Below, in pieces: positions 33,139-41,002 of a stretch of DNA of 43,960 nucleotides (position 1 is its first letter; the number at the start of each line of letters is the position of its first letter). The DNA is from Bacteroidota bacterium (GTDB lineage Bacteria > Bacteroidota > Bacteroidia > Palsa-948), in contig JACQAL010000062.1 of assembly GCA_016195025.1 (NCBI GenBank), positions 1 to 43,960 on the forward strand, read 5' to 3'. A model generated the notes under the pieces. That model saw only the letters and a program-made list of their open reading frames with translations. It searched no databases and was not told the DNA's origin. A program made the position numbers and the translations under genes.

Positions 33139-34692
33139 TCTTCTTACCTCTTGCTTGTCAATTCTTACATGTGCTTTGCACAAATTACTTTTCAGAAGAC
33201 ATTTGGTGGAACAGATAGTGATGTTGGGCGCTCTGTTGTGCAAACCAGCGATGGTGGATTTATAGTGACAGGATATACTTGGGGTTTTGGCAATGGTGGT
33301 ATTGATGTCTATTTAATCAGGGCTGATTCAAATGGCAATACACTTTGGACAAAAACTTATGGAGGAACAAGTGACGATGTGGGTTATTCTGTTGAACAAA
33401 CAGCTGATGGAGGATTTATTGTATCAGGATTTACGGAGAGTTTTGGCAATGGCAATAGAGACGTTTATCTAATCAGGACTGATGCAAACGGGAACATGCT
33501 TTGGACAAAAACCTTTGGAGGAACACTTGATGAAGAAGGTTATTCCGTTCGGCAGACCAATGGAGGGGGGTTTATTGTTACGGGATATACAGATAGTTTT
33601 GGCGGTTCTTTTTATCAAGTATATTTAGTAAATACTGATGCAAACGGGAACATACTTTGGACAAGCACCTATGGTGACGGCAACGGTTATTCAGTACAAC
33701 AAACCAGCGATGGAGGTTTTATTGCTACAGGGTATACCGGCAATGTTGTTTATTTAATCAGGACTGATGCTACCGGAAATCAACTTTGGACCAAAACATT
33801 TGGAGGACCTACATGGGTAAATGCTGAAGGCAATATGGTTAAGCAGACGAGCGATGGGGGATTTATTATAGTAGGATACAGAGATACTGTAACCGTGCCA
33901 AATTATATAGATCATGTAGATGTTTATTTAATCAGGACTGATGCAAATGGCAACGCACTCTGGGCAAAAACCTTTGGTGGATTAGGCAATGAATTTGGCT
34001 ATTCCGTTGAGGAGGTAAACGATGGTGGATTTGTTGTGGCAGGTCGTACCTGGAGTTTTGGATTTGGCGGTTGGGATGTATATTTATTTAAAACCGATGC
34101 TAACGGTAGTAATCTTTGGTCAAAAACATTTGGAGGAACAAGTGATGATTTTTGTTATTCTGCTCAGCAAACCAGTGATGGAGGTTATGTTTTAACAGGG
34201 TTTACAGAAAATTTTGGTTCTGGGTTAACTGATGTTTATTTAATCAAAACCGATTCTAACGGAAACTCTTATTGCAATGAAACTTCACCAAATACTATTG
34301 TAGTCATTCCTGTAACTACTGTAAGTGCTGGCAGTACGCAAACAAATGTTTCCACAATTGTAACCTCACCTGCAACTATTGTTAGTACGGGCGGAGTCGA
34401 ATCTTCGCTTTGTTCAAATGCGGGTATTGGAACTGATTATTCAATAAATGCTGACCTAAACATATATCCTAATCCCGTGCAAAATAAGTTTTATTTAGAG
34501 ACAACATCAAAAAACAAAGATGAAATTGAAATCAATTTAGTTGATGTTTACGGAACGCAAGCAATTGAAAATGTAAAAAGCAACAATCAGTTAACGCAAA
34601 TAACTGTGAGCGGTTTAAGTGATGGAATTTATTTCGTCAGAGTAAAAACAGAGCAGGGAACTGCAACAAAAAAAATAATCATCCAGCATTAA
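33124..34692 (+). CDS. Secreted seven-bladed propeller-like protein with T9SS domain
   Basis: This 522-residue protein has a signal peptide (MKKVFSSYLLLVNSYMCFAQ). Seven repeats of about 50 residues follow, each built from TKTFGGTxDDxGYSV, QTxDGGFIVTGYT and DVYLIRTDANGNxLW. A closed seven-bladed beta-propeller at about residues 22-385 is expected. A T/V/S-rich linker leads to a T9SS type A domain (about residues 447-522, LNIYPNPVQNKFYLE to KKIIIQH). Ligand unknown; no catalytic motif is seen. Start and stop are immediately adjacent to neighbouring genes. The whole gene is bounded by a perfect 39-bp direct repeat. Confidence 0.85.
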   Translation: MKKVFSSYLLLVNSYMCFAQITFQKTFGGTDSDVGRSVVQTSDGGFIVTGYTWGFGNGGIDVYLIRADSNGNTLWTKTYGGTSDDVGYSVEQTADGGFIVSGFTESFGNGNRDVYLIRTDANGNMLWTKTFGGTLDEEGYSVRQTNGGGFIVTGYTDSFGGSFYQVYLVNTDANGNILWTSTYGDGNGYSVQQTSDGGFIATGYTGNVVYLIRTDATGNQLWTKTFGGPTWVNAEGNMVKQTSDGGFIIVGYRDTVTVPNYIDHVDVYLIRTDANGNALWAKTFGGLGNEFGYSVEEVNDGGFVVAGRTWSFGFGGWDVYLFKTDANGSNLWSKTFGGTSDDFCYSAQQTSDGGYVLTGFTENFGSGLTDVYLIKTDSNGNSYCNETSPNTIVVIPVTTVSAGSTQTNVSTIVTSPATIVSTGGVESSLCSNAGIGTDYSINADLNIYPNPVQNKFYLETTSKNKDEIEINLVDVYGTQAIENVKSNNQLTQITVSGLSDGIYFVRVKTEQGTATKKIIIQH

Positions 34693-34707
34693 ATGAAAAA
34701 GGTATTT
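34669..34707 (+). repeat. 39-bp direct repeat, right copy
   Basis: This copy is identical to 33100-33138. It again spans a T9SS tail (KKIIIQH stop) and the start MKKVF of the following frame. Confidence 0.9.
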
Positions 34708-35022
34708 GTATTAATTGCCTACTGCCTACTGCCCACTGCCTACTGCTGTTATAGCCAAATGCAGCCCGCTGATTCTTTGCCGGGGACTTATGCCGGAGAA
34801 TTATGGTTGGCTAATCCTTCAACAAACCCGTGGTCAATTACTAATGATACTCTTTTTGTTAATGTATTGCTGAATGAAGGATTCAGCATTGATAATAATT
34901 CAACCGTGTTGATTGACGTGCAGGACTGCCCTTTAAATCCCTTCTTCTATACAGGCACTGCTCCGCCACAACCCGCGCCTGCTTCTTATGTTCCTAAAAA
35001 CACTCCTATTCCTACTCAATAA
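34693..35022 (+). CDS. Truncated secreted protein (5' part of a decayed T9SS gene)
   Basis: This 109-residue frame begins with a signal peptide, MKKVFVLIAYCLLPTAYCC. Its hydrophobic core is encoded by a 28-bp heptamer repeat. The mature part (SQMQPADSLPGTYAGELWLA) resembles the start of a secreted T9SS cargo protein but stops after about 90 residues without a sorting domain. Fifty-five bases further on, a T9SS tail fragment (EGIITKKIIIQR) survives in another frame. The gene therefore looks broken by internal deletion, though a short functional product cannot be excluded. Confidence 0.55.
   Translation: MKKVFVLIAYCLLPTAYCCYSQMQPADSLPGTYAGELWLANPSTNPWSITNDTLFVNVLLNEGFSIDNNSTVLIDVQDCPLNPFFYTGTAPPQPAPASYVPKNTPIPTQ
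34717..34744. repeat. 28-bp tandem repeat forming a signal-peptide core, 4 x GCCTACT
   Basis: The units GCCTACT, GCCTACT, GCCCACT and GCCTACT encode AYCLLPTAYC, the hydrophobic stretch of the signal peptide of the gene at 34693. Confidence 0.9.
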
Positions 35023-35077
35023 AATTATTTTCTTCAACTGTCCACCATAGGTGGCTCCGCCTGCTCAATAGTAAATA

Positions 35078-35140
35078 AAAATAGATGTGAGCTATTTGAG
35101 AGAGGGAATTATTACAAAGAAGATTATTATTCAACGATAG
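35078..35140 (+). pseudogene. Fragment of a T9SS sorting domain
   Basis: In one frame the 63 bp read KIDVSYLREGIITKKIIIQR followed by a stop. This is the end of a T9SS type A domain with a segment deleted after LREGI. It is probably the 3' end of the broken gene at 34693. A CCACC/GGTGG palindrome at 35042-35054 lies between the two pieces. Confidence 0.6.
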
Positions 35141-35282
35141 TGCTCAACAGCGAAAGTTATCATTTTGCGAATCAAGATTTCCTATTTTCCCTGAATTAGA
35201 TTTCTAAGTTTTGAACCAGGTAAATTTGCTTTTCGGTTTTTGAACCCTTTCCTTTACACTACAAATTTTAAACACCACTGAC

Positions 35283-38200
35283 ATGAAACAAGCATTACTC
35301 TTCTTACTGGCACTGCCAATTCTCGCTTTTTCAGAAAACAAAATTTCTTCTCCGGAAAACTACAGCGCTTATTTTGAAAAAGCGTACCAGCAGTATCCTT
35401 CCATTCCGCGCGGAGTGCTGGAAGCGGTGGCATACACGAACACGCATATTCAGAACATCACGCATAACCCGGGCGATGCGGAGAGTTGCGCGGGGCTTCC
35501 TTATTATTATGGCGTGATGGGACTGGTGAAAGACGGGAAAAATGTTTTCAGAAACAATCTGGTAACTGTTTCGCAGATGTCGGGCATTGCAGTGAACGAT
35601 ATGCTGAATGACGCGGAAAAAAATATTCTCGCCTATGCAGCGGCTTATGCGCAGGCGCAGAACAACTTTTCACCCAACGGCAATCTTCCCAATGGAAAAT
35701 CAACAGTGGAATCACAACTTCCGGTGATTATTTATTTAAGTGAACTTCCGAACAGCGGTTCTTTGCAGGATAATTTTACGATGAATACTAATTTATATTC
35801 CGTTTTGAATTTTCTCAATGATAAAAATAATTCGAAGCAATATAATTTTCCGCAGTACAGCATCAATCTTGAAAAAGTTTTCGGCAAAGAAAATTACAAA
35901 GTGCTTTCTTCCTCTCATATAAAAGCAAGCGATTATAAAATAACCAATGAAAACGGAAATGAATATGAATATGATAATTCTATTCCGCAGAATAATTTGA
36001 AAAATGATTTGCCGGTAACCCAATCCACCGATTATGCTCCTGCCATCTGGAATGCGGCTGCAAGCTGCAATTATACGGTGGGAAGAAGTGTTGCAATTTC
36101 TGCCGTAGTTATTCACGACACGGAGGGAAGTTACGCAGGCGCGATTGCCTGGTTTCAGGATTGCTCGTCCTCTGTTTCTGCGCATTATGTGCTGCGCTCT
36201 TCCGATGGGCAGGTAACGCAAATGGTGCTGGAAAAAAATAAGGCGTGGCACGTGGGAACAGAAAATGGTTACACCATCGGAATTGAACACGAGGGCTACC
36301 AGGCGAAAACCGGCTGGTACACCACTGCCATGTATAATTCTTCCGCCAATCTTGTAAAAGATATTTGCAACAGCGGCTATGGAATCAATCCCGCCACTTG
36401 CTGGAACGGTCCTTCCTGCAATGGAATCTGCCTCCTCTCCACTTCTTACAGAATAAAAGGCCATCAGCATTATCCCAATTCCAACCACGATGACCCGGGA
36501 CCAAACTGGAACTGGTATACGTATTATAATTTGCTGAACGGTTCTTCGCCTCCGCCCTCTACTGCTCCCGCGAATGATAATTGTTCCGCAGCGCAAACGC
36601 TTACTCCGGGCACAACTTGCGTCAGCACTTCGGGCGATGTATCAGGCGCAACGCAGAGCGGACTTTCAAAAGCAAGTTGCGATGTTTACTCTGGAACTCC
36701 CGCGCTGAAAGATGTGTGGTATAAATTTACCGCCACTGCAACTACGCACACGATAACATTAACTCCCTCATCAGGAATGGATGGCGTTCTTTCTTTATAT
36801 ACTTCCTGCAGCGGAAATCAAATCGGATGTTCAGATAATGGCGGTGGTCCCGGTGGAACGGAAAAAATTTCTGCAAGTGCATTAACGGTTGGCTCCACCT
36901 ATTTCATCCGCGTGTATAGTTATGGTTCATCCACGCCTTCCACTACCACATTTAATATCTGCATAACTGCTCCGCCTGCATCCACTGCTCCTTCGAATGA
37001 TAATTGTTCGAATGCCATTGCGCTCACGCCCAACACCAGTTGTGTTTCCACTTCGGGAACGCTTGCAAATGCAACCGTGAGCGGGCTTTCAAAAGCAAGT
37101 TGCGATGCTTCCAGTTATTCTTCGCTGAAAGATGTTTGGTATAAATTCACCGCCACAGCAACTACGCATACAATTACCTGCACTCCTTCCTCCGGCTTGG
37201 ACGCGGTTTTGTCTTTATATACTTCCTGCAGCGGAAGCCAAATCGGATGTTCGGATAACGGAGGCGGTCCCGGTGGAACGGAAAAAATTTCTGCAAGCGG
37301 ATTAACGGTTGGCTCTGCTTATTATATCCGCATTTATCCTTACGGCTCTTCTTCTCCAACAACGAACACCTTTAATGTGTGCGTAACGGCTCCGTCTTCA
37401 ACTCCGCCACCCGCTGTGAACTGCACCAAAACTTACAAGACCACGATTGAAGGATTTGATGTGTACCAGCATAACTCGGGAGCCATTATGTTCCGCGCCA
37501 AGATGGCGATTGATGCCGATGGAAGCCCGCGCGCTTATGGTCCGAATGATTCGGGTTTGGATTACACCGCCAATGCCGGCTATCCCGGAAACTGGTGGGG
37601 AGTTGTTACCGATTCATACGGCAACCCGATTATTCAAACTTCGAGCGACCCGTATCCGGGATTATATGTTTCCACCACTTCACTTGTGAACAGTGCCTAC
37701 TCTTCCACAAAAACCCAGCACTATGTAAACTCCGAAGTCGTTCCGTTTTTTGTGCTTCCTTCGGCAATTACTTCCATGGGCGTGAAGTTGGGCGATGTGG
37801 CGTATGTGTACAACACTTCGAACGGAAAAAGTTGCTACGCGATTTTTGCCGATGGCGGTCCTTCCGGAAAATTGGGAGAGGGCTCCATTTATCTTGCGAA
37901 TCAACTCGGAATAAATTCCAACGCGCGCACGGGCGGAACTTCATCGGGAATTATTGACTATGTGATTTTCCCGAACTCCGGCTACGGGCAGGGAACCATT
38001 CCCTCTGTTTCACAAATCAACTCCATCGGCTCCACAAAACTGAATGCCATTGGCGGAAGCGGAATTACTTCCTGCATTCCTGCGGCTCCGCCCATTATTT
38101 CCCAAAGAGACGCATCAACTGCTGAAGAAGAAAAAAATTCTCCGGTTGAAGTTGCCGCGGAAAATTCTCTTGTGGTTTATCCGAATCCCTTTGACGGAAT

Positions 38201-38411
38201 TACGCTTCACGGAAAATTTTCGGTTGCCGGTGATAATGCAATGAGCGTAAAAATTTATGACATGACCGGAAGGGAAATTTTCTCCAGGCAACTAATTGTT
38301 TCAGTAGGAGAATTTACGCTTCCGTTTGATGAAAAACTTCAGAATGGAATGTACATTCTGCAGGGAATTGTAAACGATAAATCGTTTACGCAGCGATTGA
38401 TTGTGCGGTAG
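35283..38411 (+). CDS. Multidomain secreted hydrolase: amidase, 2 PPC domains, GH75-like chitosanase, T9SS
   Basis: The 1042-residue protein has a signal peptide (MKQALLFLLALPILAFS). Next is a helical region with PSIPRGVLEAVAYTNTH, reminiscent of a lytic-transglycosylase fold. A zinc-dependent N-acetylmuramoyl-L-alanine amidase domain (Amidase_2) spans about residues 265-415; its metal histidines are in VVIHDTEG (H278) and KGHQHYPNSNHDDPGP. Two pre-peptidase C-terminal domains (about 424-563 and 568-705) share DVWYKFTATATTHTIT. A GH75-type chitosanase-like domain (about 718-930) has IEGFDVYQHNSGA and YAIFADGGPSGKLGEGS. A T9SS tail follows from about 965. It should cut peptidoglycan and possibly a chitosan-like glycan outside the cell. 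GH75 activity is inferred. Confidence 0.85.
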   Translation: MKQALLFLLALPILAFSENKISSPENYSAYFEKAYQQYPSIPRGVLEAVAYTNTHIQNITHNPGDAESCAGLPYYYGVMGLVKDGKNVFRNNLVTVSQMSGIAVNDMLNDAEKNILAYAAAYAQAQNNFSPNGNLPNGKSTVESQLPVIIYLSELPNSGSLQDNFTMNTNLYSVLNFLNDKNNSKQYNFPQYSINLEKVFGKENYKVLSSSHIKASDYKITNENGNEYEYDNSIPQNNLKNDLPVTQSTDYAPAIWNAAASCNYTVGRSVAISAVVIHDTEGSYAGAIAWFQDCSSSVSAHYVLRSSDGQVTQMVLEKNKAWHVGTENGYTIGIEHEGYQAKTGWYTTAMYNSSANLVKDICNSGYGINPATCWNGPSCNGICLLSTSYRIKGHQHYPNSNHDDPGPNWNWYTYYNLLNGSSPPPSTAPANDNCSAAQTLTPGTTCVSTSGDVSGATQSGLSKASCDVYSGTPALKDVWYKFTATATTHTITLTPSSGMDGVLSLYTSCSGNQIGCSDNGGGPGGTEKISASALTVGSTYFIRVYSYGSSTPSTTTFNICITAPPASTAPSNDNCSNAIALTPNTSCVSTSGTLANATVSGLSKASCDASSYSSLKDVWYKFTATATTHTITCTPSSGLDAVLSLYTSCSGSQIGCSDNGGGPGGTEKISASGLTVGSAYYIRIYPYGSSSPTTNTFNVCVTAPSSTPPPAVNCTKTYKTTIEGFDVYQHNSGAIMFRAKMAIDADGSPRAYGPNDSGLDYTANAGYPGNWWGVVTDSYGNPIIQTSSDPYPGLYVSTTSLVNSAYSSTKTQHYVNSEVVPFFVLPSAITSMGVKLGDVAYVYNTSNGKSCYAIFADGGPSGKLGEGSIYLANQLGINSNARTGGTSSGIIDYVIFPNSGYGQGTIPSVSQINSIGSTKLNAIGGSGITSCIPAAPPIISQRDASTAEEEKNSPVEVAAENSLVVYPNPFDGITLHGKFSVAGDNAMSVKIYDMTGREIFSRQLIVSVGEFTLPFDEKLQNGMYILQGIVNDKSFTQRLIVR

Positions 38412-38431
38412 GAAAAATAATTCTTTCAGAA

Positions 38432-38458
38432 GAAGCAATCGGCAATTCCGGTTGCTTC
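38432..38458. terminator. Intrinsic terminator between the hydrolase gene and tgt
   Basis: Arms GAAGCAA (38432-38438) and TTGCTTC (38452-38458), with inner CGG/CCG pairs, form a stem followed by a T-rich tract. It lies between two convergent genes and may serve both. Confidence 0.7.
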
Positions 38459-38472
38459 TTTTATTTATATTC

Positions 38473-39657
38473 TCATAATTTATAATTCAACTGCTTCACC
38501 GTTTTATTTTTCCATTCCGAAAAAGTTCCGTCAATAATTTTTTTCCGTGCTTCGCGCATGAGCGAAGCATAAAATGCGAGGTTGTGAATGCTGGCAATCT
38601 GTGAAGCGAGCATTTCATCCGCCATGTTTAAGTGGCGCAGGTATGCTTTGGAATAATTTTTATCTACGAAAGAAGTTCCGTTTTCATCTATAGCAGAAAA
38701 GTCATCTTTATATTTCGCATTGCGGATGGAAATTGTTCCCTGCGAAGTAAAAAGCATTCCGTTGCGCGCGTTGCGCGTGGGCATCACGCAATCGAACATG
38801 TCAATGCCAAGCGCAATGCATTCCAAAAGTTGCGCGGGAGTTCCCACGCCCATTAAGTAGCGCGGTTTTTCTTTCGGAAGAATGCCGCAGACAATTTCCG
38901 CCATGGAAAACATTTCTTCTTCCTCTTCGCCTACCGATAAACCGCCAATTGCATTGCCTTCAAAGTTCATGGAAGAAATAAATTCTGCGGACTGAATTCT
39001 CAAATCTTTGTAAACGCTTCCCTGAACGATGGGAAATAACGCTTGAGCAAACTTCCCCCCTTCGGGGGGATAGAGGGGGGCTGTTTCATCAAATCTTTTT
39101 TTGCATCGCTTCAGCCAGCGATGTGTCATGTCCATGCTTTCTTTTGCATACGTGTATTCGCAGGGATAAGGCGTGCATTCATCAAACGCCATAATAATAT
39201 CCGCGCCAATCGAGCGCTGAACATCAATGGCTTTTTCGGGAGAGAAAAAATGAGTGGAGCCGTCAATCTCTGAAACAAATTTTACTCCTTCTTCCGAAAT
39301 TTTTGGTTTCGGCAATTTGAAACCATCCGGATTTTTTTTTCTCCGTTCATCACCGAGCGAAAAAATCTGGAAGCCGCCACTGTCGGTGAGCATGGGCAAA
39401 TCCCACCCGATGAATTTATGCAGCCCGCCTGCTTTTTCAATCACATCAATGCCGGGCTTGAGATAGAGATGATAGGTGTTTCCCAAAATGATTTGTGCGC
39501 CAATGTCATCTTTCAGTTCGTGCTGGTGAACTGCTTTCACGGTGCCGCGCGTTCCCACGGGCATGAAGACGGGCGTTTGAATTTTTCCGCGAGCCGTTTC
39601 TATTTCTCCCGCGCGCGCTTTTGTTTCTTTATTGGTATGTTCAATTCTGAATTTCAT
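38473..39657 (-). CDS. tgt: tRNA-guanine transglycosylase (queuosine pathway)
   Basis: The 394-residue TIM-barrel enzyme exchanges G34 for preQ1 in GUN-anticodon tRNAs. VFMPVGTRGTVKAVHQHEL, MLTDSGGFQIFSLG (catalytic aspartate), GGLSVGEEEEEM and FDCVMPTRNARNG (second aspartate) are all present. In the usual zinc site, the C-x-C-x2-C cysteines are absent: the segment reads DENGTSFVDKNYSKAYLRHL. The later histidine (ASIHNLAFY) remains. I chose MKFRIEHTN (ATG at 39657) over a start seven codons upstream. No queA or transporter genes are nearby. Confidence 0.95.
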   Translation of the reverse strand: MKFRIEHTNKETKARAGEIETARGKIQTPVFMPVGTRGTVKAVHQHELKDDIGAQIILGNTYHLYLKPGIDVIEKAGGLHKFIGWDLPMLTDSGGFQIFSLGDERRKKNPDGFKLPKPKISEEGVKFVSEIDGSTHFFSPEKAIDVQRSIGADIIMAFDECTPYPCEYTYAKESMDMTHRWLKRCKKRFDETAPLYPPEGGKFAQALFPIVQGSVYKDLRIQSAEFISSMNFEGNAIGGLSVGEEEEEMFSMAEIVCGILPKEKPRYLMGVGTPAQLLECIALGIDMFDCVMPTRNARNGMLFTSQGTISIRNAKYKDDFSAIDENGTSFVDKNYSKAYLRHLNMADEMLASQIASIHNLAFYASLMREARKKIIDGTFSEWKNKTVKQLNYKL

Positions 39658-39664
39658 TTTCCTG

Positions 39665-39764
39665 GTTACGAATGACAAATCTGTAACGAATTTTACGAAT
39701 CTAAAGATTTTTTCACTCGCGTATGATTTGTAACATTCGTAAAACTATTCGTTAATTCGTTACC
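39665..39764. repeat. Cluster of ACGAAT / ATTCGT motifs
   Basis: ACGAA or its complement TTCGT occurs at least six times in the roughly 200-bp divergent region between tgt and the GT2 gene. Similar clusters precede genes at 8881, 11399, 16361, 17435 and 19790. They could be a regulatory box or a degenerate repeat. Confidence 0.45.
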
Positions 39765-39853
39765 GGAAAATGTTAAGAAGAATGTTAAAATCTGTAAAAG
39801 ATAATTTACATCGCAAGAGCGGATGAAATTAACTTCGCCAAAAAAATATTTCC

Positions 39854-41002
39854 GTGCCTGAATTCAGTTTGCAGTTTGTTGTGTTTATTATTTTCTGTTT
39901 GTCCATTGCGGTTTTGCTCTGGTATTACTTTTTTTTCTTCGCGCGTCTTGCTTTTTATAAGGAACATCAACCGTCAACCATCAACCATCAACCGGTTTCT
40001 GTTGTCATTTGCGCCAAGAACGAAGACCATAACCTGCCGGAATTTCTTCCGCTGATTCTCTCGCAGGATTATCCGGAGTATGAAGTGGTGGTCGTAGATG
40101 ACTGCTCGTGGGATAACACGCCCGATGTGCTGCGCGAGTTTGAAAAAAAATATTCCAACCTGAAAGTGATTACGATTAAGGAAGACCTCAAACATTATCA
40201 CGGAAAAAAATTTGCGCTCATGGTGGGAATTAAAGGCGCTTCGCACGATTATCTGCTGCTCACCGATGGCGATTGCAAACCGCTCAGCAACCAGTGGCTG
40301 AAAAAAATGATGAGCAAATTTTCCGCAGGGAAAGAAATTATGCTCGGCTACAGCAAGTATGAAAAACTTCCCGGCTTGCTGAATAAACTAATCCGCTTCG
40401 ATACGTTTCACATTGCGCTTCAGTATTTTTCTTTTGCCATGGCGGGAAAACCGTATATGGGAATCGGAAGAAACCTCGCTTACAAGAAAGAACTTTTTTT
40501 CCGGCATAAAGGATTCGCCACGCATTACCACATTGAATCGGGCGATGATGATTTGTTCATCAACGAAGCAGCAACAGAAAAAAATGTGGCGGTGGAATTT
40601 TCGGAAGGAAGTTATACCGAATCGCGCGTGAAAAAAGATTGGAAAGGTTGGATTGAACAAAAGCGAAGGCATCTCACCACATGGAAAGAATATAAACTGT
40701 CAGATAAATTCCGGTTAGGGCTTTATCCGTTTTCGCAGGCAATTTTCTGGCTTTCGTTTATCGCGTTACTAATTGCGAACAAACATGAACTGTTTTTTGA
40801 ATATGATTTATATCTTATTCTCGGATTGCTCGCGCTGCGGTTAATTTCCCAATGGATAATTTTCAAGTTCGCCCTTGCTCAATTAAAAGAGAAAGATTTA
40901 TTCTTAACTTCGTTGTTCGCAGAATTGTTTTTGCTGGTGTTTTATCCGGCACTTTCAATTTCAAACGCGCTCTTCCGCAGAAAAAAATGGAAAAGAATAT
41001 AA
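39854..41002 (+). CDS. Membrane glycosyltransferase family 2
   Basis: This 382-residue GT2 enzyme starts at GTG, since no ATG is available upstream in frame. One N-terminal transmembrane helix (residues 5-30) precedes the GT-A domain: VSVVICAKNEDHNLPEFLP, VVVDDCSWDNTPDVL, LLLTDGDCKPLSNQW (DxD) and the acceptor-site motif QKRRHLTTW of the QxxRW type. Two or three C-terminal helices follow. This layout is that of processive or lipid-linked GT2 synthases. A 28-bp heptamer repeat encodes HQPSTINHQP just before the catalytic domain. The sigma factor gene begins inside its last codons. Confidence 0.9.
   Translation: MPEFSLQFVVFIIFCLSIAVLLWYYFFFFARLAFYKEHQPSTINHQPVSVVICAKNEDHNLPEFLPLILSQDYPEYEVVVVDDCSWDNTPDVLREFEKKYSNLKVITIKEDLKHYHGKKFALMVGIKGASHDYLLLTDGDCKPLSNQWLKKMMSKFSAGKEIMLGYSKYEKLPGLLNKLIRFDTFHIALQYFSFAMAGKPYMGIGRNLAYKKELFFRHKGFATHYHIESGDDDLFINEAATEKNVAVEFSEGSYTESRVKKDWKGWIEQKRRHLTTWKEYKLSDKFRLGLYPFSQAIFWLSFIALLIANKHELFFEYDLYLILGLLALRLISQWIIFKFALAQLKEKDLFLTSLFAELFLLVFYPALSISNALFRRKKWKRI
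39965..39992. repeat. 28-bp tandem repeat in the GT2 gene, 4 x CATCAAC
   Basis: The units CATCAAC, CGTCAAC, CATCAAC and CATCAAC lie in frame. They encode HQPSTINHQP, between the membrane helix and the first strand of the catalytic domain. Confidence 0.92.
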
